Assembly (NCBI GenBank): GCA_031267715.1 | Contig: JAIRYQ010000002.1 | Coordinates: 248,001-312,000 of the forward strand | Direction of reading: 5' to 3' | DNA: 64,000 nt | From: Candidatus Endomicrobiellum glyptotermitis | Lineage (GTDB): Bacteria; Elusimicrobiota; Endomicrobiia; Endomicrobiales; Endomicrobiaceae | In this document: positions 27,568 to 37,562 of the stretch, piece after piece | Numbering within the stretch: the stretch's first letter is position 1 | How the letters are laid out: each line of letters starts with the position of its first letter | Position numbers and translations under genes: made by a program | Notes under the pieces: model-generated | Seen by the model: the letters and a program-made list of their open reading frames with translations, nothing else | Database searches by the model: none | What the model was told of the DNA's origin: nothing

Positions 27568-29637
27568 TTAATTTATTGCTTTTAAACTTAAATTTATTCT
27601 TCCTTGGCCATCAATTTCAATTACTTTAACTTTAACCTCATCTCCCTCTTTCACAACATCTTCAACTCTTTTTACGCGTTGTTCAGACAATTGGGAAATA
27701 TGTATCAATCCTTCTTTACCAGGTAAAATCTCAGCAAAAGCACCAAATGTCATAATTTTAACAATTCTACCCTTATAAATTTTTCCAACTTCAGCTTCAA
27801 CAGTTAAAGACTCAACATATTCTTTCGCAGATTCAACCCCTACAGCTTCTAATCCAGTAATAAACACTTTGCCAGTTTCTTCAATATCTATTTTAACACT
27901 ATTATCTTCCTGGATTTTCCTTATATTTTTCCCGCCCGGACCTATAAGCTCACCAATTTTATCTTGAGGTATCAACAAAGTTACCATCCGCGGCGCATAA
28001 TTCGAAATACTATTTTTAGGAACTGGAATAATGGCATCCATTTTATCTAATATAAACAATCTGCCGCGCTTTGCCTGTTCAAGGGCCTGAGATATAATTT
28101 TAGTAGTTATTCCTGAAATTTTTATATCCATTTGCAATGCAGTGATACCTTTCTTTGTGCCCGCAACTTTAAAATCCATATCTCCAAGGTGATCTTCCAT
28201 CCCAATAATATCTGTTAAAACAATATACTTTTCACCTTCTTTAATAAGCCCCATAGCAACACCAGCACAACTTGATTTTACAGGTACGCCAGCACTAAAT
28301 AACGCAAGCGAACCACCACAAACAGAAGCCATTGACGATGAACCGTTCGATTCTAATATATCCGACACCACTCTTATGGTATACCCGAAATCATTTTCAT
28401 TTGGTAAAACAGGACCCAAAGCTCTCTTGGCCAAGTTTCCATGTCCAATCTCTCTTCTACTCGCAGATCTCTCACCTCTAGGTTCACCAGTTGCAAATCC
28501 CGGAAAATTATAATGAAACATAAAACGCTCTTTATACTCACCCGCAAGTTCATCAACGACTTGCATATCAGTTGGAGTCCCAAGTGTTACGGTCACCAAC
28601 GCTTGAGTTTGTCCTCTTGTGAATAAACTTGAACCATGAACTCTAGGAAGTACATCTGTTTCACAGATTATAGATCTTACTTCTTCAAAACTTCGCCCAT
28701 CTGAACGAACTCCTTTATGTAGGATAAGCTCTCTAGTTTCCTTGTAAAAAATATTCTCCAATATTTCATTTATTGTTGACATTAACTCGTCTGGATACTT
28801 TTTCATAAGTCTTGCTGACAAATCTTTTTTAAATGAAGTCCAAAAAAATTCTCTCTCAGACTTCTCTTTAATTGCAACGCTCAGTTCAGCTTTTGGAACA
28901 GCCTCAACCTCAATATCTGCTTTTAACAACATATTATAGCTAGGGTATGGGACTTCAACTTTTGCTTTTGTAGAGAACGTTTTTTGAAATAAACATATTC
29001 TCTTTATTGTATCTCCTGCAAGACTTAAAGCCTCAATTATTTCCCCTTCAGAGAGTTCATTTGCAGCCGCTTCAACCATTGTCAAAGCTTCTTCCGTTCC
29101 ACTAACAACTAAGTCCAACTCGCTAAATCTCCGATCCGCAATCAACGGATTTACAGTAAACTGCCCATTTACTTTGCCTATTCTTACAGATGCCACAGGT
29201 ATTTTGAAAGGCAAATCTGACATATACAGGGCAACTGAAGTTCCCAAAATAGCCGCCATATCAGGATCATTCTTACCGTCATGTGAAAGAACTATTACAG
29301 AAATTTGTGTATTATTTCTCCAATATTTTGGAAAAAGAGGTCTAATACTCCTATCTATAAGCCTACTTGTCAATATTTCTCCATCTCTAGGCCTCGCCTC
29401 CCTCTTAAAAAAACCACCAGGGATTTTTCCAGCAGCATAGTTTCTTTCTCTATAGTCTACTGTTAAAGGAATAAAATCGGCACTGGGATTAGGTTCTTTT
29501 GAAGCAACTGCTGTAGCTAAAATAACCGTCCCATCAACTTTTACAGTGCAAGAACCATTTGCCTGTTTCGCAAGTCTGCCAGATTCAATAACAAACTTTT
29601 CTCCCGCAACCTCTAATTCTCTATTAAAACATTCCAC
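27568..29637 (-). CDS. pnp: Polyribonucleotide nucleotidyltransferase (PNPase)
   Basis: A phosphorolytic 3'-5' exoribonuclease of the degradosome that also adds 3' tails. The 689-residue protein contains two RNase PH domains: the first with PLTVDYRERNYAAGKIPGGF, the second with VRSDGRSFEEVR, then FNFPGF-like FMHYNFPGF and SRREIGHGNLAKRAL. An alpha-helical linker separates them. A KH domain with IGPGGKNI (about residue 568) and a C-terminal S1 domain (about 620-687) follow. The start is GTG with GGAG six bases upstream. rpsO lies directly upstream, the classic rpsO-pnp order. Confidence 0.97.
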   Translation of the reverse strand: MECFNRELEVAGEKFVIESGRLAKQANGSCTVKVDGTVILATAVASKEPNPSADFIPLTVDYRERNYAAGKIPGGFFKREARPRDGEILTSRLIDRSIRPLFPKYWRNNTQISVIVLSHDGKNDPDMAAILGTSVALYMSDLPFKIPVASVRIGKVNGQFTVNPLIADRRFSELDLVVSGTEEALTMVEAAANELSEGEIIEALSLAGDTIKRICLFQKTFSTKAKVEVPYPSYNMLLKADIEVEAVPKAELSVAIKEKSEREFFWTSFKKDLSARLMKKYPDELMSTINEILENIFYKETRELILHKGVRSDGRSFEEVRSIICETDVLPRVHGSSLFTRGQTQALVTVTLGTPTDMQVVDELAGEYKERFMFHYNFPGFATGEPRGERSASRREIGHGNLAKRALGPVLPNENDFGYTIRVVSDILESNGSSSMASVCGGSLALFSAGVPVKSSCAGVAMGLIKEGEKYIVLTDIIGMEDHLGDMDFKVAGTKKGITALQMDIKISGITTKIISQALEQAKRGRLFILDKMDAIIPVPKNSISNYAPRMVTLLIPQDKIGELIGPGGKNIRKIQEDNSVKIDIEETGKVFITGLEAVGVESAKEYVESLTVEAEVGKIYKGRIVKIMTFGAFAEILPGKEGLIHISQLSEQRVKRVEDVVKEGDEVKVKVIEIDGQGRINLSLKAIN

Positions 29638-29736
29638 TTTAAACTCCGTTTCTTAGCTCAGCCCAAATCAAAACTAAAACAGCCATTTCAGTTTATAACC
29701 ATCAAGTTATACTTTGTACAAACTTAGGTATATTCT

Positions 29737-29997
29737 CTACTTTCTGATATCTAATTTTTTAATTAATGAAGAATAATTATCTCTATTATGCTTCCTAATA
29801 TAATTCAATAATATTTTTCTACGACTTATCATTTTGAGAAACCCCGCTTTTGATGCAAAATCTTTGTGAAATTTTTGAAAATGATTTGAAAGATGCTTAA
29901 TTTTTGCTGTAAGAATAGCAACCTGAACCTCGAGAGAACCGGTATCAGTCGAATGCATTCTAAACTCCTCAATAACCGTTTTTTTAGTAAATGTCAT
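29737..29997 (-). CDS. rpsO: Ribosomal protein S15
   Basis: A primary 16S rRNA-binding protein of the 30S platform. The 86-residue product shows the family pattern: STDTGSLEVQVAILTAKIKHLSNHF, then HKDFASKAGFLKMISRRKILLNY and a basic end SLIKKLDIRK. I chose the ATG at 29995-29997 since GGTGGGG lies just upstream and the length then matches S15; an in-frame ATG eight codons earlier is less likely. pnp follows after about 100 bases. Confidence 0.96.
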   Translation of the reverse strand: MTFTKKTVIEEFRMHSTDTGSLEVQVAILTAKIKHLSNHFQKFHKDFASKAGFLKMISRRKILLNYIRKHNRDNYSSLIKKLDIRK

Positions 29998-31372
29998 ATC
30001 CCCACCTACCCTATTTTTCATTAATTTCTTACAACTACACCATAACCTCGAGAGATTCTACTAAATATTTTACTCTCTGTCCAATATTCAGCCTCTAACA
30101 TCTTTCATTATCAAACTCAATTTTTAACCCCTATTTCATAACCCATAAACAAAGTTATTTTTAAAGAAAACATAAAAATCCTATCGTGCAACCCCTTTCA
30201 CCTTAAATTGCTCATCTAAATAACCAATTATTTTTTTACCAAGGCTACACGCTAACTTACGAGAAAAATGTCTAAGTCTATATATATCTAAATATCGTTG
30301 GGATAATAATTAAAGTTAGGATTGTAGGACCTATTTATTATAACGATCTCCATATATCTTTCTTCTAAATCCCCCCACTATTCTCATTACCCCACCCTAT
30401 ACGATTATAATATATATGTGCATATATTTTTTGTTAAACCACCGGATAAAATTCCTGTAGCAAAGAGCACAGCAACAATAAGTTCATATTCTTAAAGTTT
30501 TCCTTTATTTGCATTAACATATGGTTCATTTTTTATACCTTCCATGTTTTGACTCGTGAAACACCCAAAGTTTTAGTTAAACCCTTTTTCAGGAATTTCA
30601 TCATATTTTTAGATTTCAAATTTAATGCGTAAGAAACAAACTATTTGTGTCAACTTTCATTATAATAGCTTCTTCTATATTTCCAGGAAAAATGGATATT
30701 ATTCGTTCTATTTTATCTTCTTAGTTGTAGCAACATCAGGGGGAGCTTTGGAAAGTTTAAGCTCGTCATAAGCTACAGACATATTATCCCGATTTACAGA
30801 ACCAGAACGTTTAAGTCATGAAGCCACTCGAAGTATCTTCTATATGGATTTTATGGCAAGTTTTTCGATATCTGCTCTACCCCCTTTTGAACTAAAGTTA
30901 TAATATAGTTTGTTGTTACACAATTTTTCTAATAAAAACTTCTACTGCAAATACATTAATTTAAAAATGACAATTATTTTGTCTTGTTTTTTAAAAACAA
31001 TATCGCTACACGGCTAATCTAATACGTTTTTATGATTTCGCTGCCACAACAAACACATCATTATTTATGTACCCTTCAAGGAAATGGGGTGGCCACAGCG
31101 GAGATTTAGAAAAGTTGCTACATATCACCAAAGTTATATTCAGTTTTATTCCTACCGCTAATATAATCAACACCTGTCTTAAAAAAATAAGAGCGCTTTT
31201 TTAACTTAGAAAAATTTTTAAGTGCATGGTCTAAATTCCTAGTTATTTTTAATAACCATATCCACGACCCATAAAATCCTTTATACTTAACACCGCACAG
31301 GCCCAGAAACAGAAAGCAGGCAATACCACATAAGACGAATTTTAAATTTCATCATAATACCCCCCTAGTTAT
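29998..31372. pseudogene. 1.4-kb decayed region between rpsO and the rRNA methyltransferase
   Basis: No intact gene. Several broken minus-strand readings suggest former proteins. Near 30180-30310 a frame reads RYLDIYRLRHFSRKLACSLG and on to GYLDEQFKVKGVAR. Near 30640-30900 pieces read NRDNMSVAYDELKLSKAPPD and, after a shift, ERIISIFPGNIEEAIIMKVD. Near 31050-31110 a frame reads SPLWPPHFLEGYINNDVFVV. Stops and shifts separate all of them. I cannot name the families. The lengths and spacing suggest at least two genes in advanced decay. Confidence 0.5.
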
Positions 31373-32842
31373 TTATAACTCCAACAAAACTATAACTTCA
31401 ATATGATATGTCTGTGGAAACATATCAATAAGCCTGATTTTTTTTACTGTGTATTTACTGTTTTCAATAATCAACTTCAGATCTCTGGCTAGCGTTGATG
31501 GATTGCAAGAAACATAAATTATTTTCTTTGCTCTTGATTTAATTAAAAAATTAATAACATTTCTTATGAGACCACTGCGCGGAGGATCAACAACCACAGC
31601 ATTAAAATTAGTTCCATTTTCCTTAACCCAATCCTCCACACTTAAAGCTAAAAACTCTATGTTGCAAATATTGTTAATCAACGCATTTTCCTTTGCATCC
31701 TCAATTGACTGCTTTGACCGTTCTATTCCAATAACTCTTTTAAAACTTTCAGCCATCAAGATACCAATTACTCCTATACCACAATACAAATCAAGCAGAA
31801 TATCATTCTTCAACGGATCTAACATACCTAAAATTTCGTTATACAAAATCTCAGCACCTTTTGAGCTCGTTTGAAAAAATGAAAATGGCGAAATATTAAA
31901 AAAATATTCTCTATTACCCACGTCAAGTTTCTCAGTAATAAACGCTTTTCCATGCATAAGAGTTAACTTATCAAATAAAATTGCATCAGACTTTGCACCG
32001 TTAATTGTCCAATAAACACTATTTGAAAACTCACTCAATTTACTTACAAGTCGTATTAAAAACTCTGGGGCACAATCAACACTATTCGTGACTATGTTTA
32101 CAAGAAGCTGATTATTGTTTTCAGCTTTACGTAAAACTAAATGCCTAAAAAAACCTTTATGCATCGTATTGTTATAGATCGTAAGATTGTTTTTATTCGT
32201 GAATTTTTTTACTATTTCAACAACAGGCGAAAAGGACTTATCTGATATCAAACAGGGTGGCACCGAAACATATTTATTAAAACTTCCTCTATGATGGAGT
32301 CCTACATCCACAATACCTTTTTTACTAATATCATTTCTAACATCTTTTGCACAATAAAATTTACTCCGAAGATGAACACTGGATAGTGACATCTGAAAAT
32401 CATATTGATTTTGATGCTTAAAATCAGATCCATTGAAAAAACTAAATTCCATTTTATTTCTGTAATGCCAAATTTTCAGATTAATTAATATTTTTGGAAT
32501 CTCTACTCCGATAAAGCTTAAAAGCTCAGACGTATATTCATATTTATATTTAATCTGGGTTTCGTAAGAAACATTTTGAAAAGAACATCCCCCGCATAAT
32601 CCAAAAGACGTACAGATAGGATTTATTCTTTCATCGGAAGCTAAAGTAATACTTTTTACTAACCCTTCTCTAAATGTTTTCTTATCTTTTGTTACAAATA
32701 CCTCTGCAGTTTCTTTTGGAAGCAAACCATCAGTAAATAAAGTAACCCCATCAACACATCTGCAGAGAGAACGTCCCGGGAAAACAATTTTTTCAGCTAC
32801 TACATTGACAGTCTTATTTTTAAAAAAATTATTAATAAGCAT
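31373..32842 (-). CDS. RumA/RlmD-type rRNA (uracil-5-)-methyltransferase
   Basis: A SAM-dependent RNA m5U methyltransferase with an iron-sulfur cluster. An N-terminal TRAM-like domain (VVAEKIVFPGRSLCRCVDG) is followed by cluster cysteines in ICTSFGLCGGCSFQ, the spacing seen in RumA. Next come the methyltransferase core with LDLYCGIGVIGILMA, the motif VVVDPPRSGL and the catalytic cysteine in YVSCNPSTLARDL. I placed the start at the methionine of MLINNFFKNK (32840-32842), because the 28 residues encoded before it are hydrophobic and unlike the family; no clear ribosome-binding site decides this. The target uridine (U1939 or U747 type) cannot be told from sequence alone. Confidence 0.87.
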   Translation of the reverse strand: MLINNFFKNKTVNVVAEKIVFPGRSLCRCVDGVTLFTDGLLPKETAEVFVTKDKKTFREGLVKSITLASDERINPICTSFGLCGGCSFQNVSYETQIKYKYEYTSELLSFIGVEIPKILINLKIWHYRNKMEFSFFNGSDFKHQNQYDFQMSLSSVHLRSKFYCAKDVRNDISKKGIVDVGLHHRGSFNKYVSVPPCLISDKSFSPVVEIVKKFTNKNNLTIYNNTMHKGFFRHLVLRKAENNNQLLVNIVTNSVDCAPEFLIRLVSKLSEFSNSVYWTINGAKSDAILFDKLTLMHGKAFITEKLDVGNREYFFNISPFSFFQTSSKGAEILYNEILGMLDPLKNDILLDLYCGIGVIGILMAESFKRVIGIERSKQSIEDAKENALINNICNIEFLALSVEDWVKENGTNFNAVVVDPPRSGLIRNVINFLIKSRAKKIIYVSCNPSTLARDLKLIIENSKYTVKKIRLIDMFPQTYHIEVIVLLEL

Positions 32843-33271
32843 AAAATGACAAAAATTGATAAACAAAAGGTAAAAATCTACTAACAAAGTTACAGTAGAA
32901 AATCTAAAGTCACCTACAACCAACAAACTGCAAAGATAAATAAAAAGTACCTTTTTAAAAAACCTATTTTTACAAAGTGTAATACTAAAGTATCTTTTTA
33001 AACTTTTAATTTATATTCATCATCTGCACAACTAAAATTATTTTTTAAAACTTTTATCTTACTTAATTCTATTCTGAGACAACATCAAGAGCTCATATTA
33101 TGTAACCTTCGCTTTTTAAGTTAACTTGAACTTCTTCTGATAAAAACACAACAAATAAAACATATACTTACCTAAGATGTTAAGGACACATTCTTCACAT
33201 ATCAAAGATACACTCTCCCCCTTTTTTAAACATTAATTTAAAACTTAATCGATATAACAAAAATACATATT
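32843..33271. other. Gap between cysteine desulfurase and rRNA methyltransferase
   Basis: About 430 AT-rich bases. A broken minus-strand reading near 33080-33230 gives pieces such as LICEECVLNILGKYMFYLLC and EEVQVNLKSEGYII in different frames, which may be a small gene in decay. No RNA gene or promoter is evident. Confidence 0.35.
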
Positions 33272-34495
33272 TTAGCTCCTATTTTTCCCCTTAAACGTTT
33301 TTTGATCATAAACAGGAGACATCAACCGCAGATTACTTACAATTCTTGGCAAAACTTCAAGTACATAATCAACATCCTCTTCAGTATTATGACAATCAAA
33401 AGAAAAGCGTATCGCTCCTTGAGCCAAAATAGGATTAACGCACATCGCAGATAAAACATGTGAAGGCTCAGAAGAGCCAGAAGCACATGCAGAACCTGTA
33501 GAAACAGCCACTCCTTTCATATCAAGCATAAGAAGCAAAGATTCTCCTTCTATATAATTAAAGCTTACATTCAAAATATTGGAAACAGCTTTATTACAGC
33601 TTCCATTTATAACTACCTCAGGGATTATATCCAAAATACCTTTTTTAAGTTTTTCTCTTAAAGCAAAAACTTTTTTATCGTATTCCTCGATTCTATTGAG
33701 GGAAACCTCAAGAGCCTTTGCAAATCCCACAATATACGGAATATTCTCAGTCCCAGGTCGAAGTCCATTTTCATGATGACCACCAAAAGTTATGGGAGAT
33801 ACATTCACCCCTTTCTTGACGTAAAGAGCACCTATGCCCTTAGGGCCATTAAACTTATGAGCCGACATCGTAAGTAAATCAATCCCAAGTTTTTTAACAT
33901 TCAATCGAACTTTACCTGCAGTCTGCACAGCATCAGTATGAAAATAAATTTTATTTTTCCTTTTTTTATTAATTCTCTTCAATTCCACTGCTATATTTTC
34001 TATGGGCTGAATTGAACCTACTTCATTATTTGCATGCATTATTGTTACAAGCAAAGTATTGTCTTTTACGGCTTTTTTGAAATCTTCAACCGAAACGACA
34101 CCGTCACTATCAACATCTAGATAAGTTACTTCATATCCGTTCTTCTCAAGATATTTGCATGCATATAAAACAGCATGGTGCTCTATTTTAGTTGTTACTA
34201 CATGACTTTTTTTATGATGTGCGTTAACTATTCCAAATATTGCGATATTATCACTCTCAGTACCACAACCGCTAAAAAATATCTCTTCGGATTCCGCATT
34301 TAAGATGTCAGCTATTTTTTTTCTTGCACTATTAAGTGCCATCTTTGCTTGTCTTCCAAAATAGTGAAAACTAGAAGCATTCCCATAAACGTCAGAAAAA
34401 TACGGGTGCATTTCCCTTATAACTTCAGGATCGACTACTGTTGTAGCACTGTTGTCTAAATAAACTCTTTTTTGTTTCACTGTTATCACCCTCAT
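33272..34495 (-). CDS. iscS: Cysteine desulfurase (IscS/NifS family)
   Basis: A PLP enzyme that takes sulfur from cysteine for iron-sulfur clusters and thio-modified RNA. The 407-residue protein shows YLDNSATTVVDPEV at the start, the PLP lysine Lys214 in SAHKFNGPKGIGALY, and the persulfide cysteine Cys337 in STGSACASGSSEPSHVL. The SACASGS motif on a long loop marks group I (IscS/NifS) enzymes. No iscU or mnmA gene is next to it here. The exact start is uncertain: an ATG at 34493-34495 has no ribosome-binding site, while a GTG five codons later follows AGGG. Confidence 0.92.
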   Translation of the reverse strand: MRVITVKQKRVYLDNSATTVVDPEVIREMHPYFSDVYGNASSFHYFGRQAKMALNSARKKIADILNAESEEIFFSGCGTESDNIAIFGIVNAHHKKSHVVTTKIEHHAVLYACKYLEKNGYEVTYLDVDSDGVVSVEDFKKAVKDNTLLVTIMHANNEVGSIQPIENIAVELKRINKKRKNKIYFHTDAVQTAGKVRLNVKKLGIDLLTMSAHKFNGPKGIGALYVKKGVNVSPITFGGHHENGLRPGTENIPYIVGFAKALEVSLNRIEEYDKKVFALREKLKKGILDIIPEVVINGSCNKAVSNILNVSFNYIEGESLLLMLDMKGVAVSTGSACASGSSEPSHVLSAMCVNPILAQGAIRFSFDCHNTEEDVDYVLEVLPRIVSNLRLMSPVYDQKTFKGKNRS

Positions 34496-34644
34496 AGGTT
34501 AAAAGCTTCCTGCGCAAATAAACAACACTTAACATTTTATCTAAAAAGCCAAAGCAATCTTACTACGATTCTATTTTAATAAAGAGTTTGAACAACTAAA
34601 TTTCGATAAACATTGAAAATTATACGATAAATTACTCCAAGTTT

Positions 34645-35067
34645 TCAAATCGTCATACGCATATCTAAATATGTCTGTAAAATCAATGCAGCAACTAGTT
34701 TATCCTTAACATATTTTCGCTTCTTTCTAGAAAGACCAGCCTCATTAATAAGCATTCTCTCAACTTGCACTGTCGTAAGTCTCTCATCAACTGTTTCCAC
34801 TCTAATATCTGAAAAATACTTAATTACTTCAATAAATCTGTAAACGATTCTGGTCATTTCCCCAAAACCTCCATTCATATTTATTGGTAACCCTAAAACG
34901 ATTACAGAGACATCATTTTTCTCTGCAAGTTTTAAAATCTCCAACGCATTTTTTTTAGAGGATAAGTTTTCAATAATACCAAAAGGACTCGCCATAGTCT
35001 GAGTTAGATCACTCATAGCAATACCTACACTTTTAAAACCATAATCAATCCCCATTAATCTAGGCAA
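34645..35067 (-). CDS. ruvX: Putative pre-16S rRNA nuclease YqgF/RuvX
   Basis: An RNase H-like nuclease implicated in 16S rRNA 5'-end maturation. The 140-residue protein starts with the family motif MGIDYGFKSVGIAMSD, includes VIVLGLPINMNGGFGEMT, and carries the acidic VETVDERLTTVQVERML followed by the final aspartate region KDKLVAALILQTYLD. The likely start is TTG at 35065-35067, with GAGGA nine bases upstream; an ATG four codons later is the alternative. Neighbours on both sides are separated by 150-600 bases, so it may be monocistronic. Confidence 0.93.
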   Translation of the reverse strand: MPRLMGIDYGFKSVGIAMSDLTQTMASPFGIIENLSSKKNALEILKLAEKNDVSVIVLGLPINMNGGFGEMTRIVYRFIEVIKYFSDIRVETVDERLTTVQVERMLINEAGLSRKKRKYVKDKLVAALILQTYLDMRMTI

Positions 35068-35666
35068 TATTCTATTTCCTCACGATATTTTTATTTAATT
35101 TCCTAAGAATAACGCTTCTTAATATGTTATATGTTAATCGTACAATTTCTCAACTACTTTATCTGCAACTTTAGCAATTTTAGGCCTTTAGAAAAATCTT
35201 CTTAAACATATAATATGGAAGCTTCTACACACATAACGCCTCCGTATTCACTCTTCCCAGTAAACTTAACAATATTTCTTCTTCCGAAACTTTATGCATA
35301 AACCTTTATCTCTAAACATACGGATCATTTTTTATACCCTAAAAGACACACCATAACCTTTATAAAATCATATTTGGGGGTTACACTTAGTTTAAGAACA
35401 CAAACACACTCCTTTGTATTCTTCTCTAACATCTTGCACTGGTGGGATGAAGGGGGAGTAACTTTGACCTATCTATCCAGAGCTATTTCTAATTTATACA
35501 CACTACATCGCATATAGCACATTCCACAAACCGGGCTTGAGGAGTACTTTTTTTAATATAAGCACACACAAATACACCACAATGCTTCGACATGCCGTAA
35601 TCGTGTTTTTTGTATAAAAAAGTTTATTTTACATATCAACTCTTAAACAGCACCATCAATATTTAT
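35068..35666. pseudogene. 600-base gap with a possible gene remnant
   Basis: On the minus strand a broken reading runs through this gap. Around 35240-35300 it gives MHKVSEEEILLSLLGRVNTE, and towards 35150 IAKVADKVVEKLYD, with stops and shifts between and before. SEEEILLSLL recalls the start of a C-terminal winged-helix domain such as that of DprA, but the match is too short to name. No RNA gene is seen. Confidence 0.3.
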
Positions 35667-36854
35667 CTAAGTCAGACAAGAAATATTTCTTTGCTTAGAT
35701 ATAATATGCTTTAATATCATAGGGACAATAAAAGTTGTAAGCATTATAACCGCAACTAAAGAACTATAATCTCGTATCCCAAAAACATTGTTCTTTAAAC
35801 CTACTCCTGCAAATATCAATCCAACTTCACCACGAGGAACCATTGAAACACCTATCAAAAACTTATTAATACCCTTTTTAAACACAGCAAAGCCAGCCAA
35901 AACTTTACCTACAAAAGCAACAACAAAAAGTATTCCGGTTAAAATTAAAATTTCCCTATTTGCAACAACAAAAGGATTAAACATATTTACATCAATATTG
36001 GTTCCCATTAAAACAAAAAATATAGGAACAAAAAAAGCATAAATTGGCTTTATATCCCTTTTTATTTCTTCAATTTGTTGATTTTTTATTCTTGAAAGGA
36101 GAAGTCCTGCAATAAACGCTCCCATAATGGGAGCAAATCTAGCTTTTAGCGAGAATGCCGCTAAAGTAAAACACAAAACAACACTCATAATAAATATCAC
36201 ATTGGCTTGTTTCATTTTTGAAATAAACTTAAAAATTATAGGTAAAATAGAGACACCTCCAATAATAGATACAACTAGAAATAATATCGCGTTCCTACCT
36301 ACATGCAAAAAGGTTTTAAAAGTAACGACTTTATCTGTAATAAGCTCTAAAACAACAGCAAGCACTCCCAGTGCTATAACATCATCAATAACAGCAGCAG
36401 CAAGTACTATCCTAGCTTCTTGAGTTCCCAAGTACTTTAAATCTAAAAATACTCTTGCGGTTATACCTATTGAAGTTGCTGTAAGAACAGCACCAGCAAA
36501 AATTGCTTGTGCATTTGTAAGTCCAAAGCACAAAAATACAAGATATCCTAAAGAGTATGGGACCACAACCCCTGCAAAAGCTACAAGCAAAGCCCATCCA
36601 CCCACTTTAAAAAATTCTCGCATATTTGTTGAAAGCCCAGCTTCAAAAAGAAGAATTATCGCGCCCAGCTCAGATACATATGATAAATTTGGAGTTTCTT
36701 GAATAATACCTAAAACAGCAGGCCCCATAACAATGCCGGCTAAAAGTTCTCCGATTATTGCGTTTTGACCTAATTTTAACGCAATTTCTCCAAAAACTTT
36801 CGCAAAAAAAAGAATATTCGCTAAAACTAGCAAAAAAACAAAAATTTCATCCAT
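35667..36854 (-). CDS. CPA2-family cation/proton antiporter (Kef/NapA type)
   Basis: A 395-residue inner-membrane antiporter with about 12-13 hydrophobic segments. The first half includes LGQNAIIGELLAGIVMGP. The ion-binding region has ATSIGITARVFLDL followed by AAAVIDDVIALGVLAVVLE, with two adjacent aspartates in the unwound helix that are characteristic of electrogenic CPA2 Na+/H+ exchangers; potassium-specific Kef members are also possible. A later VPRGEVGLIFAGVG is typical. There is no C-terminal TrkA-N/RCK regulatory domain, so it is a minimal form. It could handle sodium or potassium homeostasis in the host cell. thyX precedes it by a short gap. Confidence 0.88.
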   Translation of the reverse strand: MDEIFVFLLVLANILFFAKVFGEIALKLGQNAIIGELLAGIVMGPAVLGIIQETPNLSYVSELGAIILLFEAGLSTNMREFFKVGGWALLVAFAGVVVPYSLGYLVFLCFGLTNAQAIFAGAVLTATSIGITARVFLDLKYLGTQEARIVLAAAVIDDVIALGVLAVVLELITDKVVTFKTFLHVGRNAILFLVVSIIGGVSILPIIFKFISKMKQANVIFIMSVVLCFTLAAFSLKARFAPIMGAFIAGLLLSRIKNQQIEEIKRDIKPIYAFFVPIFFVLMGTNIDVNMFNPFVVANREILILTGILFVVAFVGKVLAGFAVFKKGINKFLIGVSMVPRGEVGLIFAGVGLKNNVFGIRDYSSLVAVIMLTTFIVPMILKHIISKQRNISCLT

Positions 36855-36876
36855 TTTATAAATTATGCACCTTCAA

Positions 36877-37557
36877 TCATAACTCTTCCCCAGCACCCCA
36901 AGGATTACCGCACGAAAAAACTTCTTCGCAGTTTCCTCTTACGCACTTAGGCCCTGCATCACAAAATAACAATGACGCCTTTTCCTTAACAATATCTAAC
37001 ATACGACACGCCACAGATCTTATTTCTCCCTGCGATTTGCCGCAGCACCTTAATGAAAAAAAATGCCTCAGTTCCCTAGCATTCATAGTAATCATTAACT
37101 TCGTCGGAGAAGCATTAGGTAGAATATACCTCGCATCTTCAACGGGAATACCTGCACCTAAAAATTCTTTATATAATAATCCAATATTCTCTAATATATT
37201 GTTGTACTTTTCTAAAAGTTCTATATTTTTCTTTATTGTATCAGGAATTACAAACTCAATATCACTGGAAAATTTTACATACCTCTGACTTTGTACAGAA
37301 AAGGAAGCCATTCTATGTCTCGTAAGTTGAGCGAGCAAACTCCGTGACACATCTTCAATACCAAACGTAAAAGAGGCATGCTCTAAAACGGAATGATGAC
37401 CTGCTAAAATAACTTTTTTAAGAATTTTTTTTACTTCGTTTTTTTCTGAAAATCTTTTAAAAACTTCATCAACACCTACGCTACTGTAACACAAACCCGC
37501 AGCCACAGCACACATCTTTTCAGCTTCATATGTAAAATTCAACAGCTCTATTTTCAT
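36877..37557 (-). CDS. thyX: Flavin-dependent thymidylate synthase
   Basis: Makes dTMP from dUMP using FAD/NADPH and methylenetetrahydrofolate. The 226-residue protein has the diagnostic ThyX motif, read as RHRMASFSVQSQRY, and HHSVLEHASFTF upstream for FAD/folate binding; SLRCCGKSQGEIR near the C-terminus binds the nucleotide. I chose the ATG at 37555-37557, giving MKIELLNF; upstream in-frame TTG codons would overlap purA by ten bases. The start is five bases from the purA stop, so the genes are coupled. The riboflavin operon nearby would supply its cofactor. No thyA is seen. Confidence 0.95.
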   Translation of the reverse strand: MKIELLNFTYEAEKMCAVAAGLCYSSVGVDEVFKRFSEKNEVKKILKKVILAGHHSVLEHASFTFGIEDVSRSLLAQLTRHRMASFSVQSQRYVKFSSDIEFVIPDTIKKNIELLEKYNNILENIGLLYKEFLGAGIPVEDARYILPNASPTKLMITMNARELRHFFSLRCCGKSQGEIRSVACRMLDIVKEKASLLFCDAGPKCVRGNCEEVFSCGNPWGAGEEL

Positions 37558-37562
37558 TTGAC

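Noticed and set aside
35095-35130. dif-like sequence (TTATATGTTAA)
   Set aside because: Because ftsK and xerD are in the window I looked for dif. This site has two extra bases in one arm and no matching left arm, so it does not fit the 28-base consensus.
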